Notes: generated from the sequence alone by a model not told the origin. A stretch of DNA of 64,000 nt from Crossiella sp. S99.2 (GCF_023094165.1 NZ_JALMDK010000008.1:1-64000); one strand, 5' to 3'. Shown: positions 50,964-60,771, numbered from the stretch's first letter. Translations and numbers: made by a program.

Positions 50964-52840
50964 CCGCCACCAGCCCGCCCACAACAGGAAGGCCACGCCG
51001 CCGCGGCGTGTCCCGGACCTGGGCCGGGTGGGCCTTGGCGGTGAGTCTGGGCCTGTTGCTGGCCGTGGCCGTGGCGGTCACCGCGAGCGCCCAGCCCACC
51101 CCTGCGCCAACTCCGCCCGCGCCGCCCACTTCGGCGAACCCCACCACCACGGTGCCGAGCACGTCACCGGGACCGTGTACCGGGCCGGGCTGCATCCCGC
51201 AGCCGACCACCCCCGGCCGGCCGCCGGGGCAACCCGGCGGGTCGGGGAAGCTGGTCTGCTCCCTGTGGGACACCTCGACCTGGTCGGTCTGCCTGGACAC
51301 CATGCTGACCGAGTTGTTCCGGGACATCGCCGCCTCCGCGCTCAACCCGTTGCTGGAGCTGCTCGGCAACACCCTGCTCACCACCCCGACCCCGGCATCG
51401 GTGCCCCGGATCGGGCAGTTGTGGCAGTCCTCCTGGGAGATCGTGCTGGCCTGCTACGGGCTGCTCGTGGTCTTCGCCGGGATCCAGCTGATGGCCTACC
51501 AGACCGTGCAGACCCGCGCCTCGGCGCAGGAGATCCTGCCGCGGCTGCTCACCGGGTTCCTGGCCAGCGCGCTGTCGCTGTTCGTGGCGGTCAAGGCCAT
51601 CGAGTTGGCCAACGCGCTCTCGGCCGCGGTGATGGGGCCCGGGGTGAACCCGACCGAGGCCGCCGACGCGCTCAAGCTCCTCCTGCTCAACCCGGCCTTC
51701 GGGATGAGCATCATCCAGGCCCTGTTGATGATCGCGGTGGCCATCGGCGTGATCGCGGTGCTGCTGACCTACATCGTGCGGGTCGCCCTGACCGTGATCC
51801 TCATCGTGGCCGCCCCGCTGCTGCTCATGGGCCACGCCCTGTCGGTCTCCGACGGGGTCGCTAGGTGGTGGTGGAAAGCCTTCGGCGGCTGTCTGGCGGT
51901 GCAGCTTGCCCAGTCGTTGACCTTGATCACCGCGTTGCGGGTGATCCTGGCCCCGGGGTTCACGGTGTTCGGGCCGACCACCGGGGGCCTGGTCAACCTG
52001 CTGGTGGGGCTCGCGCTGCTCTACATCCTGGTCAAGATCCCCTTCTGGATCTTCAAGCCGCTCAAGATCAGCCAGGGCCGCTCCCTGATGGGCGGGCTGC
52101 TGCGCGCCTACGTCATCGGCAAGACCTTCGGCCTGGTCAGCGGACACCGCAGAAACACCGCCTCCTCCCACACCCGCGCCGCCGCCGTGCGGCCGCAGCC
52201 GGGTGCGGTCAGCGAGCCGCCGTGGCCGATGGCGATCCGCCAGTGGGGCGGCCTGGCCGGCATCGGCGGCCCGGAGGCCATCGCCCGCCGTCTGCGCGAG
52301 CACCGCGCCGCCGCCCTCACCCACCAGCAGCCGGGCAGCCGGGTCGGCGCGGTCCGCTTCCAGCAACCCGCCCCGCAGACCCCGACCCATGACCTGGCTC
52401 CGCGTCACGCCCCGGAGGCCCCCGCCATGACCCAGTTCCAGCCCCCGGTTCCCGACCGGCCCACCGCCGCGCAGCCCATTGCCCGCCCCGCGGCCGCGCC
52501 CAGTCCGCTGCGGTTCCAGCCCGCCGCGGTCCCAGCGAACACCCCAGTTCTCGTGCCCGCCGCGCCGGTGCCCACGCACTTGCGGTTCCAGCCCGCCACC
52601 CCGGAGCAACTGGTCCAGCCCCGCATCGCCGACTCCGCGCCCGCGGCCCCGGTGTTCGGGCATCCGGCGGTGGCACCCGTCGGACGCCGCGCTCGCTCCC
52701 ACACTCCTGCCCCCACGCAGTTCCAGTCCCCACCTGCTCCGGGTGCCACGTCGGCGAGCGGTCCGGACTTCACCGTGACGACGTTGATGTTCCAGCCGCC
52801 GCAGCCTGCCCCACCGACTCGATCTGGAGGTGAGTCATGA
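50960..52840 (+). CDS. VirB6/TrbL-like conjugation membrane protein with FQP-repeat tail
   Basis: A 626-residue protein. A signal-like helix and a Pro/Thr-rich linker lead to a domain with about seven membrane helices (~residues 140-390: LACYGLLVVFAGIQLMAY, TVILIVAAPLLLMGHAL, LVNLLVGLALLYILVKIPFW). The ~200-residue Pro/Ala-rich tail repeats RFQPA/QFQPP/MFQPP at least seven times. The core fits VirB6/TrbL channel components. The tail may bind a partner. Its stop overlaps the old start of the PrgI-like gene, now interrupted by a recombinase element. Confidence 0.75.
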   Translation: MTATSPPTTGRPRRRGVSRTWAGWALAVSLGLLLAVAVAVTASAQPTPAPTPPAPPTSANPTTTVPSTSPGPCTGPGCIPQPTTPGRPPGQPGGSGKLVCSLWDTSTWSVCLDTMLTELFRDIAASALNPLLELLGNTLLTTPTPASVPRIGQLWQSSWEIVLACYGLLVVFAGIQLMAYQTVQTRASAQEILPRLLTGFLASALSLFVAVKAIELANALSAAVMGPGVNPTEAADALKLLLLNPAFGMSIIQALLMIAVAIGVIAVLLTYIVRVALTVILIVAAPLLLMGHALSVSDGVARWWWKAFGGCLAVQLAQSLTLITALRVILAPGFTVFGPTTGGLVNLLVGLALLYILVKIPFWIFKPLKISQGRSLMGGLLRAYVIGKTFGLVSGHRRNTASSHTRAAAVRPQPGAVSEPPWPMAIRQWGGLAGIGGPEAIARRLREHRAAALTHQQPGSRVGAVRFQQPAPQTPTHDLAPRHAPEAPAMTQFQPPVPDRPTAAQPIARPAAAPSPLRFQPAAVPANTPVLVPAAPVPTHLRFQPATPEQLVQPRIADSAPAAPVFGHPAVAPVGRRARSHTPAPTQFQSPPAPGATSASGPDFTVTTLMFQPPQPAPPTRSGGES

Positions 52841-52860
52841 CCTCGCCCATTCGCATCCCG
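52837..52860 (+). pseudogene. Severed 5' end of the PrgI-like gene
   Basis: ATG at 52837 overlaps the VirB6-like stop by ATGA and encodes MTSPIRIP. The intact PrgI-like gene to the right resumes at VRIPADVDRPDRILGPLTG after the inserted element. The two ends share IRIP/VRIP coding and the bases ATCCC, so this is the original start, cut off by the insertion. Confidence 0.65.
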
Positions 52861-52869
52861 ACGGTCGTT

Positions 52870-54933
52870 TCAAACTGCACCTCCTGCGGTTGTTGGGGTA
52901 GTCCGTTTGCCGCGCGATGTGGGCTTGGCGGCCTGTTGCCGGTAGATGGCCTGGCTGTGGTCGTCCCAGGGGATGCACCAGCGTCTGCTGGCCTCGACGC
53001 GCCGGACAGGCACCAGGTCGTGGCGGATCCAGTAGTAGATCGCTTTGTTAGTCACGCCCAGCAACTCGGCGGCTTGGGTGACACTGACCTCGCCGTCCTG
53101 GACCGCGGCGGTGCGTGGGCCGGGAATGCCGTAGGTGTCCCGGATGCGGGCGACGGCCGCAGCATCGAATGGGCGACCCTTGCCGGTGGTCAGGCCAGCG
53201 GCGTGGAGCTGGTCGGCGAGTTGCTGGCTGGTCTTGACCGCACCGTACCGGCGGATGATCTCCAGTGCTGTGGCGGGGGTGCGGCCGGGGCCTTTGCGGT
53301 TGGCGGTGATCTCGTCGGTGGCGCCGGTGTGCCAGCGCACACCGATCCGCACCTGCCCCTCGTGGTCGGTGGGCAGCAGGGTGACGTCGGCGATGAGGGT
53401 CCGCAACAGGCGTTTGCGGTCCCGCGGACTGGTGTCCGGGTCATCCCACAACCGCGGCAGATCCGCGGCCAACGCCTCCAGCCTCGAGCGGGGCGGCAGC
53501 GGCGGTTTCGCCGCTCGCGCGGTCTCCAACGCGGCCTCGGCCTCGGCCAGCGCGGCAAGTTTGGTCTCCCAGCGAGACTCCAAACTCCTTGCCACCAAAC
53601 GATTCTCCGGTTCCACCTGGGAGAAGGCTCGTTCGGCACGGTCGGCCTCGTAACGGGCGCGCTCCACGGCGAGTTCGGCGGCCCGATGCGACCGGACGTG
53701 GCGTTGGGTGACCTCGTCAGCGACCACCAGCGCCGAGGTGATCTGCTCGGGCGTGACCGCATCGAGCAGCAACCGGCCGACCACCTCGTCCACGGTGGAC
53801 ACCGCGACCGACCGGCAGTCCACGGTTGTGGCCTGGTCACGCTCGGCGGCGCACACGTAGAACACATAGTGCCGCTTGCCATAGCGGCTGCCCATCCGCG
53901 CGCCACAGGCGCCGCAGTAGATGATGCCCTGACACAACGCGGTGCCCTCCCGAGGTGGTCGGGCCCCGCGGGCGGTGTGGTTGGCGGCGAGTTTGGCCTC
54001 ATTGTCCAGAAACTGCTGCCAGCTGAGGTAGCCCTCGTGGTGCTCGGGGATGAGCACCGTCCACTCCTCGCGGGCGCGATTGCGCCGCGACGAGCGCACC
54101 GTGCCGTCCGGTTGGACGCGGCGCTTGTCATAGGTGCGGCCATAGGCGTAGGCGCCGGCGTAGACGGGATTCTTCAACGCTTGCAGCACCCGGTAGTGGC
54201 CGAGCTTGCCCCACTTCAAGCGGCCGGACCACACCCCGCCCCAAGCGCGTTGCGGGAACAACCGTCCGGTGTCGGCGAACGCCTTGACCACACCGTAGGC
54301 CGAGCCGGTGCGCGCGAACTCGGAGAACAGGTCCTCCACCGCCGTGCGGACCTGCTCATCCGGGTCGATCACCACCTGGTTGTCGAGGTCGTAGACGAAC
54401 CCCACTGGCAGCGGCGCGCGCAGCTCGCCGCGATGCGCGGCCGCGAGTTTCGCGCCGTGCAGCCGGCCGGCGAGCAGATGCAGCTCGGCCTCCGACATCG
54501 AGCCCTTGAGCCCGAGCAGCAGCCGGTCGTTGACATCGCCCAGGTCGTAGACCCCATCGCCGTCGATCAGCAGTGTGTCGGTCAACCGGGCGAGTTCCAG
54601 CAGGCGGGCGAACTCGGCCGAGGAACGCGCCAGCCGCGACACTTCCAGCCCGAAGATCGCGCCGACCTCGCCCAGACACACCCGCGAGATCAGCTCGCGG
54701 AACCCGTCGCGCTCGGAGCCGAATCGGCCCGAGACCCCGAGATCGGCGTCCACGACGATGACCTGCTCGGCGGTCCACCCGAGCTCGACTGCCACGCTCG
54801 ACAGACCGTATTGGCGGGCGGTCGACTCGCCGTGCTCGCGGACCTGCATCAGAGTCGACTGCCGCACATACACCACCGCGCTGCGGGCCCGATGCTCCGT
54901 GGTGATCTTCGAGGTCCCGTTCACCGCGACCAC
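52870..54933 (-). CDS. Large serine recombinase
   Basis: A 687-residue recombinase. Its resolvase domain has the nucleophile Ser26 in VYVRQSTLMQVRE, GVSGRFGSERDGF and FGLEVSRLARSSAEFARL. A recombinase domain (PVGFVYDLDNQVVIDPDEQ) and a zinc ribbon (CQGIIYCGACGARMG plus a later Cys) follow, then a coiled-coil region and a C-terminal MerR-like helix-turn-helix (VTQAAELLGVTNKAIYYWIRHD). It looks intact and could move the small element it sits in. Its stop lies ~10 bases from the left junction. Confidence 0.9.
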   Translation of the reverse strand: MVAVNGTSKITTEHRARSAVVYVRQSTLMQVREHGESTARQYGLSSVAVELGWTAEQVIVVDADLGVSGRFGSERDGFRELISRVCLGEVGAIFGLEVSRLARSSAEFARLLELARLTDTLLIDGDGVYDLGDVNDRLLLGLKGSMSEAELHLLAGRLHGAKLAAAHRGELRAPLPVGFVYDLDNQVVIDPDEQVRTAVEDLFSEFARTGSAYGVVKAFADTGRLFPQRAWGGVWSGRLKWGKLGHYRVLQALKNPVYAGAYAYGRTYDKRRVQPDGTVRSSRRNRAREEWTVLIPEHHEGYLSWQQFLDNEAKLAANHTARGARPPREGTALCQGIIYCGACGARMGSRYGKRHYVFYVCAAERDQATTVDCRSVAVSTVDEVVGRLLLDAVTPEQITSALVVADEVTQRHVRSHRAAELAVERARYEADRAERAFSQVEPENRLVARSLESRWETKLAALAEAEAALETARAAKPPLPPRSRLEALAADLPRLWDDPDTSPRDRKRLLRTLIADVTLLPTDHEGQVRIGVRWHTGATDEITANRKGPGRTPATALEIIRRYGAVKTSQQLADQLHAAGLTTGKGRPFDAAAVARIRDTYGIPGPRTAAVQDGEVSVTQAAELLGVTNKAIYYWIRHDLVPVRRVEASRRWCIPWDDHSQAIYRQQAAKPTSRGKRTTPTTAGGAV

Positions 54934-55075
54934 CGCCGCGATTGTTCTTGCGCAGCAACGATTCCAGCATGTTCGCCACGGCCATCACCGCTTCCCCGCA
55001 CCACGCCGCGGCCACCGCGCCTCACTCCCGGCCCGCCAAGGCCGCCACTGTCACATCTGAGCACCACCAAGATCA
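54934..55075 (-). other. Spacer between recombinase and DUF5372-like gene
   Basis: This 142-base spacer holds a possible 34-codon minus-strand ORF (VRRGGRGVVRGSGDGRG...) whose stop touches the recombinase N-terminus. It is Arg/Gly-rich and not recognised. GTTCTTGCGCAGCAACGATTC contains a weak inverted repeat. Nothing here is firmly supported. Confidence 0.25.
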
Positions 55076-55327
55076 TCATTCACCCACCTCAGGGTCGCTC
55101 GAACAGCGGGTCGCCATCGCGTCGATCACGGCACGCAACACTGTCAGGCCCTCGGCAGCGAGCCGCTGCTCGGCGGCCGGGACACCGCGATCGGTCCACT
55201 CCTGCCGCAACGTCACCCGCGCCCGGCCGTCGACCTCGCACACGAACCACAAGCCCCGCCGCGTGCGGCGCTCGAACAACACCGGCAACTCCCGGCCGCG
55301 CAACGGATGGAAGGGATGAGTGATCAC
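55076..55327 (-). CDS. DUF5372-like small protein of the serine-recombinase element
   Basis: An 83-residue protein that starts MITHPFHPLRGRELPVLFER, the signature of the DUF5372 family commonly found next to transposon recombinases, and continues CEVDGRARVTLRQEWTDRG. Its function is unknown. It lies upstream of the recombinase on the same strand and within 50 bases of the right junction. Confidence 0.7.
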   Translation of the reverse strand: MITHPFHPLRGRELPVLFERRTRRGLWFVCEVDGRARVTLRQEWTDRGVPAAEQRLAAEGLTVLRAVIDAMATRCSSDPEVGE

Positions 55328-55329
55328 CA

Positions 55330-56448
55330 GTGAGCTACCACGAGACCCGAACGAGCGGGTCCTATGCAGTGCGTATCCCCGCCGATGTCGACCGGCCCGA
55401 TCGCATCCTCGGCCCGCTCACCGGGCGGCAGGTGCTCATCCTCGCCGCTGCCGCCGGCCTGCTCTACGGCGCCTACCACCTCACCCGTGACCTGGTCCCG
55501 TTGCTGGTCTTCGCGTTGGCCGCGCTGCCGATCGCGGCGATCACCGCGGTCGTGGCGATGGGTCAGCGGGACGGGATCAGCCTGGACCGCCTCGCCCTCG
55601 CCGCACTGCGGCAGGCGCTGAGCCCGCGGCACCGCGTCGCCGCCCCCGAAGGCATCCCCGCCGTCCCGCAGTGGCTGGCCCAGCACGCCACCACCGCGGG
55701 CGGGTCCGGGGCGGTGTCCCCGGTCCCGCTGGAGTTGCCCGCCGAAGCCGTCACCGACGCCGGGGTCATCGACCTCGGCCCGGACGGCCTGGCCGTGCTG
55801 GCGGTGTGCTCCACAGTCAACTTCGGGCTGCGCACCGCCGCCGAGCAACAAGCCCTCGTCGCCGTCTTCGCCCGCTTCCTCAACGGCCTGACCGCCCCGG
55901 CGCAACTGCTGGTGCGCGCCCAGCGCCTGGACCTGTCCACCCAGATCGCCGAACTGCACGAGAGCGCGCCCCGACTACCCCACCCCGCGCTGGAACACGC
56001 TGCCCGCGAACACGCCGACTACCTCACCCAACTGGCCGCCACCACCGACCTGCTGCGCCGCCAAGTCCTCCTGGTCCTGCGCGAACCCCTCCACACCACC
56101 GGATCCGGCGGACTCGGCTCGCCGCTGGCACTGCTGCGCCGAAACCGCAGCCGCCAACCGGTGCGGCCGGATGAGGGGGCGCGCCGCGCCGCGGAGACGC
56201 GGCTTGCCCAGCGGGTGCAGGAAGCCACCGCGCTGCTGGCACCGGCCGGGATCACCGTCACCGCGCTGGATCCCGGCACGGCGACCAGCGTGCTGGCCGC
56301 GGCCTGCAACCCCGACTCGCTCATCCCGCCCGGCACCGCGATGGCCACCGCCGACGAGGTGATCACCACCGCGCCCACCGGCGGCTGGAACCCGGCCGCC
56401 TTCGGCACCACCGCCAGCACCTACCAGGACGGGGGTGAACAGCGATGA
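55330..56448 (+). CDS. PrgI-family T4SS protein with a rebuilt N-terminus
   Basis: A 372-residue protein. PrgI-like start RIPADVDRPDRILGPLTGRQV, then two membrane helices (VLILAAAAGLLYGAYHL, VPLLVFALAALPIAAITAVVAM) and a cytosolic domain. The first ~13 residues (MSYHETRTSGSYA) are encoded by the inserted element; the original start MTSPIRIP lies at 52837. So expression now depends on a GTG at 55330 donated by the element. It overlaps the VirB4-like gene by ATGA. Confidence 0.75.
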   Translation: MSYHETRTSGSYAVRIPADVDRPDRILGPLTGRQVLILAAAAGLLYGAYHLTRDLVPLLVFALAALPIAAITAVVAMGQRDGISLDRLALAALRQALSPRHRVAAPEGIPAVPQWLAQHATTAGGSGAVSPVPLELPAEAVTDAGVIDLGPDGLAVLAVCSTVNFGLRTAAEQQALVAVFARFLNGLTAPAQLLVRAQRLDLSTQIAELHESAPRLPHPALEHAAREHADYLTQLAATTDLLRRQVLLVLREPLHTTGSGGLGSPLALLRRNRSRQPVRPDEGARRAAETRLAQRVQEATALLAPAGITVTALDPGTATSVLAAACNPDSLIPPGTAMATADEVITTAPTGGWNPAAFGTTASTYQDGGEQR

Positions 56449-58280
56449 GGCGCACCAGCACCGCGGGCAGCGGGGTGTTCACCCCGGACGCGATCACCGT
56501 CGGCGCCCGGCACCTGGAGGTCGGCGGCGAGCAAGTGGCCTCCTTCGCCGTCACCGGCTACCCCCGCGAGGTCCACCCCGGCTGGCTCCAGCCGCTGCTG
56601 ACCTACCCCGGGCGCCTGGACGTCAGCCTGCACATCGAGCCCGTCGACCCGGTCACCGCCGCCGAGCGCCTCAAGAAACAGGTCGCCCGGCTCGGCTCCG
56701 GCACGGGCCTGGACCCGCACGCCGCGGTCGCCCTGCGCGATGCCGAAGACCTGGCCGACCGGCTGGCCCGCAGCCAGGACAAACTGTTCCGCTTCGGCCT
56801 CTACCTCACCGTGCACGCCCACACCGCACCAGAGCTGGCCACCGAGGTCGCCGCGGTCCGCTCCCTGGCCGCCTCCCTGCTCCTGGATGCCAAACCCGCC
56901 AGCTACCGCAGCCTGCAAGCCTGGATCACCACTCTGCCACTGGGCCTGGACCAGCTCGGACTGAGGCGCACCTTCGACACCACCGCGCTCGCGGCCAGCT
57001 TCCCGTTCACCAGCCCGGACCTCCCGGCCCCGGACCCGGCCTCGGCCGCAGCACCGACCGGGGTGCTCTACGGGTTCAACCTCGGCTCCCAAGGACTTGT
57101 CCACCACGACCGCTTCGCCTGCGCCAACCACAACTCCGTCATCCTGGGCAGCTCCGGCGCCGGCAAGTCCTACCTGGTCAAACTCGAAGCCCTGCGCTCG
57201 CTCTACCGCGGGATCCAGGTGCTCATCGTCGACCCCGAAGACGAATACGCCCGCCTGGCCAACGCGATCGGCGGCACCCACCTGCAACTGGGCGCCACCG
57301 GAGTCCACCTCAACCCCCTCGACCTGCCGGTGCACACCCGCCCGGACGGACGGCGCACCGCACCCCGGGACGCCCTGGTGCGCCGCTCCCTGTTCCTGCA
57401 CACCGTGATCGCCGTTCTACTCGGCACCGAACTCGACGCCGCCCAACGCCTCGCCCTGGACCGCGCGATCACCGCGACCTACGCCGCGGCCGGGATCACC
57501 GCCGACCCCCGCACCTGGCTACGCCCGGCCCCGCTGCTGGCCGACCTGGCCACCGCCCTGACCCAGGTGCGCGACCCGGCCGCGGTGACGCTGGCCGCGC
57601 GGTTGCAGCCCTACACCACCGGCGCGTTCTCCGGGCTGTTCGCCAAGCCCACCACCCTGCGCCAGGACGGACACTTCGTCGTGTTCTCCCTGCGGGAGCT
57701 GGCCGAGGAACTCAAACCCCTCGGCACCCTGCTCGCGTTGGACGCGGTGTGGCGGCAGGTTTCCAACGCCGCGATCCGCCGCCCCCGGCTGGTCGTGGTC
57801 GACGAAGCCTGGATGCTGATGCGCCAGCCCGCCGGCGCGGAGTTCCTCTTCCGCATGGCCAAAGCCGGCCGCAAGCACTGGGCCGGACTCACCGTGGCCA
57901 CCCAGGACGCCGCCGACGTCCTGGGCTCCGAGATCGGCAAGGCCGTGATCGCCAACGCCGCCACCCAGATCTTGCTGCGCCAGGCCGCGCAGGCCATCGA
58001 GGAGATCGGCCACGCCTTCACCCTCTCCGCCGGGGAACGCCAGTTCCTGCTCTCCGCCGCCCAGGGCCAGGGCCTGCTGGCCACCGGACCCCACCGGGTC
58101 GCCTTCCAAGCCCTCGCCTCCCCGGCTGAGCACGCCCTGATCACCACCTCACCCGCGGAGCTGGCCGCCCTGACCGAGACCACACCGGAGACCACGCCAG
58201 AGGCGTTCGTAGACCTGGAGTCCCTGACCCCCGGGGCCGTCAGTGAGCTGTCTGAGGAGGTCGATCTTGATGCTGCCTAA
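56445..58280 (+). CDS. VirB4/TraC-like conjugation ATPase
   Basis: A 611-residue secretion ATPase. Residues ~1-200 form the VirB4 N-domain. Walker A is LGSSGAGKSYLV at ~234-245, Walker B is RLVVVDEAWMLM, and GLTVATQDAADVL follows. It powers assembly or substrate transfer by the type IV secretion apparatus. It overlaps the PrgI-like gene by ATGA and the next gene by about 11 bases. The length and motifs match actinobacterial PrgI/VirB4 pairs. Confidence 0.88.
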   Translation: MRRTSTAGSGVFTPDAITVGARHLEVGGEQVASFAVTGYPREVHPGWLQPLLTYPGRLDVSLHIEPVDPVTAAERLKKQVARLGSGTGLDPHAAVALRDAEDLADRLARSQDKLFRFGLYLTVHAHTAPELATEVAAVRSLAASLLLDAKPASYRSLQAWITTLPLGLDQLGLRRTFDTTALAASFPFTSPDLPAPDPASAAAPTGVLYGFNLGSQGLVHHDRFACANHNSVILGSSGAGKSYLVKLEALRSLYRGIQVLIVDPEDEYARLANAIGGTHLQLGATGVHLNPLDLPVHTRPDGRRTAPRDALVRRSLFLHTVIAVLLGTELDAAQRLALDRAITATYAAAGITADPRTWLRPAPLLADLATALTQVRDPAAVTLAARLQPYTTGAFSGLFAKPTTLRQDGHFVVFSLRELAEELKPLGTLLALDAVWRQVSNAAIRRPRLVVVDEAWMLMRQPAGAEFLFRMAKAGRKHWAGLTVATQDAADVLGSEIGKAVIANAATQILLRQAAQAIEEIGHAFTLSAGERQFLLSAAQGQGLLATGPHRVAFQALASPAEHALITTSPAELAALTETTPETTPEAFVDLESLTPGAVSELSEEVDLDAA

Positions 58281-60771
58281 CGTCACCCCTCACTTGCCGC
58301 CCGCCGGGAACCTGTTGGAAGGCAACGGGAATCCGTACGCCTCGCCGATCGCGGACTACCTGCTCAACCCATGGGACGCGCTCGCCAACCTGGCGACCGC
58401 GGCCAGGGACCTGCTCCTGAACTGGGGACCGACGGCCGCCGGTGTCCTCCTGGTGCTGGCCACCTCGGTGACGCTCCTCCGCCGGGCCTGGCGCCGCCGC
58501 AACCACACCCGGCTGGCCACCGACGCCCGGCTGATCACCGTGCTGGCCCCGCCCACCGTCGAGCCCACCGGCGCGATCACCTTGTGGGCCAACCTCATCG
58601 GCCTGCTCCACCCCGCCTGGAAACGACTGCTGCACGGCCAGCCCCACCTCAGCTTCGAGTACGACTTCACCGCCAACGGCCTGCAGATCCAGCTGTGGGT
58701 CCCCGGCCTCATACCCCCAGGGCTGGTCGAGCGCGCGATCGAAGCCGCCTGGCCCGGCGCACGCACCCACACCACCCCGGCACCGCCGCCGGCGCACCGC
58801 GGTCATGTCGAGGCGGTCGGCGGTGAACTCCGCCTGGCCCGCACCGAAGCGCTGCCCATCCGCAGCACCTTCGCCACCGACCCCCTCCGCGCCCTGCTCG
58901 GCGTCCCAGCCACCCTCGGCCCGCACGAACACATCCGCGTGCAGATCCTGGCCCGCCCGGTCACCGGGCGCCGCCTCGCACGAGCCCGCCGCGCCGCCCA
59001 ACGCCTGCACACCGGCCGACCGATCAACCCGATCAGCAGCCTGCTCGACCTGCTCACCCCCGGCACCCACACCACCCGCACCAACACCGCGGCACCGCGG
59101 CTGGACCGGCAGACCAGCATGGACTACACCGCCCAGGACCGGGCCATCGTGGCCAAACAGCGGGAACCGCAATACGACACCCGCATCCGCTACCTCGCCA
59201 CCACCACCCTGACCGCCGAACCCACCCCGCAGGAACGCGCCGCGATCCGGGCCGTGCTCCGCGGCCGAGGCCACGCCCTGGCCTCCGCCTTCGCCCCCTA
59301 CGCCGAACACAACCACTACCGCCGCACCCGCCTACCCCACCCAGCGGCCACGATCGCCTCCCGGCGCCTGGACACCGGTGATCTGCTCTCGGTGCCCGAA
59401 CTCGCCGCCCTGGCCCACCTGCCCATGGACGAAGCCGTTCCCGGCCTACACCGCGCCGGCGCCCGCTCCCTCACCCCACCACCCGGCATCGCCACCACCG
59501 GACCGCAGGTCAAACCGCTCGGGATCAGCGACACCGGACACCCTCGCCCGATCGGCCTGCACGTCGCCGACGCCCGCCACCACCTCCACATCCTGGGCAA
59601 GACCGGCTCCGGCAAGTCCGAGCTGATCGCCAACCTCGTGCTCGCCGACGCCCAAGCAGGCCGCGGCGCAGTAGTCATCGACCCCAAAGGCGACCTGGTC
59701 CAGGACCTCCTGCAGCGCCTACCCGAGGAGGTAGGCGAGAAGGTGGTGCTCTTCGACGCCGACAGCCCCACCCACCCCCCGGTGCTTAACCCGTTGGAGG
59801 GCAACGACACCGCCCGCACCGTGGACAATCTGGTCTCGATCTTCGCCCGGATCTACGCCTCCTCCTGGGGCCCCCGCACCGAAGACATCCTCCGCGCGAG
59901 CCTGCTCACCCTCACCACCCAACCCGGCACCCCCACCCTGCTGGACGTGCCCAAGCTGCTCACGGTGCCCGCCTTCCGCGCCCGCGCCACCCAACACCTC
60001 CACGACGAAGTCCTGCTCGGCTTCTGGGCCGGCTACAACACACTCTCCGACCCCGCCCGCGCCCACATCATCGCCCCGCTGATGAACAAACTCCGCGGCC
60101 TGCTCCTGCGCCCGTTCGTCCGCAACGCCCTCGCCGCAGGACCCTCCACAGTGGACATGACCACAGTCCTCGACGGCGGAATCTGCCTGGTGCGCATCGC
60201 CAAAGACGCCCTCGGCATCGACACCACCAGCCTGGTCGGCTCCATCATCCTGGCCGCCACCTGGCAAGCCGCCACCCGCCGCGCCCGCCTCCCCCAACGC
60301 CGACGCCGCGACTGCGCCCTCTACGTCGACGAATGCCACAACTTCCTCAACCTGCCCTACCCCCTGGAAGACCTCCTCGCCGAAGCCCGCGGCTACCGCC
60401 TGTCCATGGTCCTGGCCCACCAGCACCTCGACCAGCTCACCAAGGACCTGCACGCCGGCATCTCAGCCAACACCCGCTCCAAGGTCTTCTTCACCGCCAG
60501 CCCCGAAGACGCCCGCCACCTGGCCCGCCACACCCACCCCCGCCTCACCGAACACGACCTGTCCCACCTGGGCGCCTTCCACATCGCCACCCGCCTGCTC
60601 ACCGACGGCGAAGAAACCCGCCCCTTCACCGCCCGCACCCGCAAACTCCCACCCCCCATCCCCGGCCGCGCACGGGCCATCCGTACCGCTGCCGCGGCCA
60701 ACACCCGCCCACCAGCCCTGGCACCCGGACCGGCGCCCCGTACCACCTGGGATCCACGCCGGGCCGCCTGA
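58270..60771 (+). CDS. VirD4/TraG-like type IV coupling ATPase
   Basis: An 833-residue protein. One N-terminal membrane helix (TAAGVLLVLATSVTLL) follows a Pro-rich segment. A ~350-residue domain precedes the P-loop LGKTGSGKSELIANLV (~residue 442), then VIDPKGDLVQDLLQRL, Walker B ALYVDECHNFLNLP and MVLAHQHLDQLT. It fits coupling proteins that bring the DNA-relaxase complex to the channel. AGGAGG lies 9 bases before the ATG at 58270. It is followed by a convergent hairpin. Confidence 0.87.
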   Translation: MLPNVTPHLPPAGNLLEGNGNPYASPIADYLLNPWDALANLATAARDLLLNWGPTAAGVLLVLATSVTLLRRAWRRRNHTRLATDARLITVLAPPTVEPTGAITLWANLIGLLHPAWKRLLHGQPHLSFEYDFTANGLQIQLWVPGLIPPGLVERAIEAAWPGARTHTTPAPPPAHRGHVEAVGGELRLARTEALPIRSTFATDPLRALLGVPATLGPHEHIRVQILARPVTGRRLARARRAAQRLHTGRPINPISSLLDLLTPGTHTTRTNTAAPRLDRQTSMDYTAQDRAIVAKQREPQYDTRIRYLATTTLTAEPTPQERAAIRAVLRGRGHALASAFAPYAEHNHYRRTRLPHPAATIASRRLDTGDLLSVPELAALAHLPMDEAVPGLHRAGARSLTPPPGIATTGPQVKPLGISDTGHPRPIGLHVADARHHLHILGKTGSGKSELIANLVLADAQAGRGAVVIDPKGDLVQDLLQRLPEEVGEKVVLFDADSPTHPPVLNPLEGNDTARTVDNLVSIFARIYASSWGPRTEDILRASLLTLTTQPGTPTLLDVPKLLTVPAFRARATQHLHDEVLLGFWAGYNTLSDPARAHIIAPLMNKLRGLLLRPFVRNALAAGPSTVDMTTVLDGGICLVRIAKDALGIDTTSLVGSIILAATWQAATRRARLPQRRRRDCALYVDECHNFLNLPYPLEDLLAEARGYRLSMVLAHQHLDQLTKDLHAGISANTRSKVFFTASPEDARHLARHTHPRLTEHDLSHLGAFHIATRLLTDGEETRPFTARTRKLPPPIPGRARAIRTAAAANTRPPALAPGPAPRTTWDPRRAA

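Larger units (their letters stand above)
52855..55379. mobile_element. Serine-recombinase element inserted in the transfer operon
   Basis: An insertion of about 2.5 kb carries a large serine recombinase and a DUF5372-like small protein, both on the minus strand against the surrounding operon. The two junctions share ATCCC (52855-52859 and 55375-55379) within CGCATCCC and CGTATCCC, the short crossover core expected of serine integrases. It splits the first codons of the PrgI-like gene. The exact ends are inferred from the reading-frame break. Confidence 0.6.

Noticed and set aside
52837..55323. 828-codon plus-strand open frame across the serine recombinase
   Set aside because: Only its first codons (MTSPIRIP) are meaningful. 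The rest is antisense to an intact recombinase.
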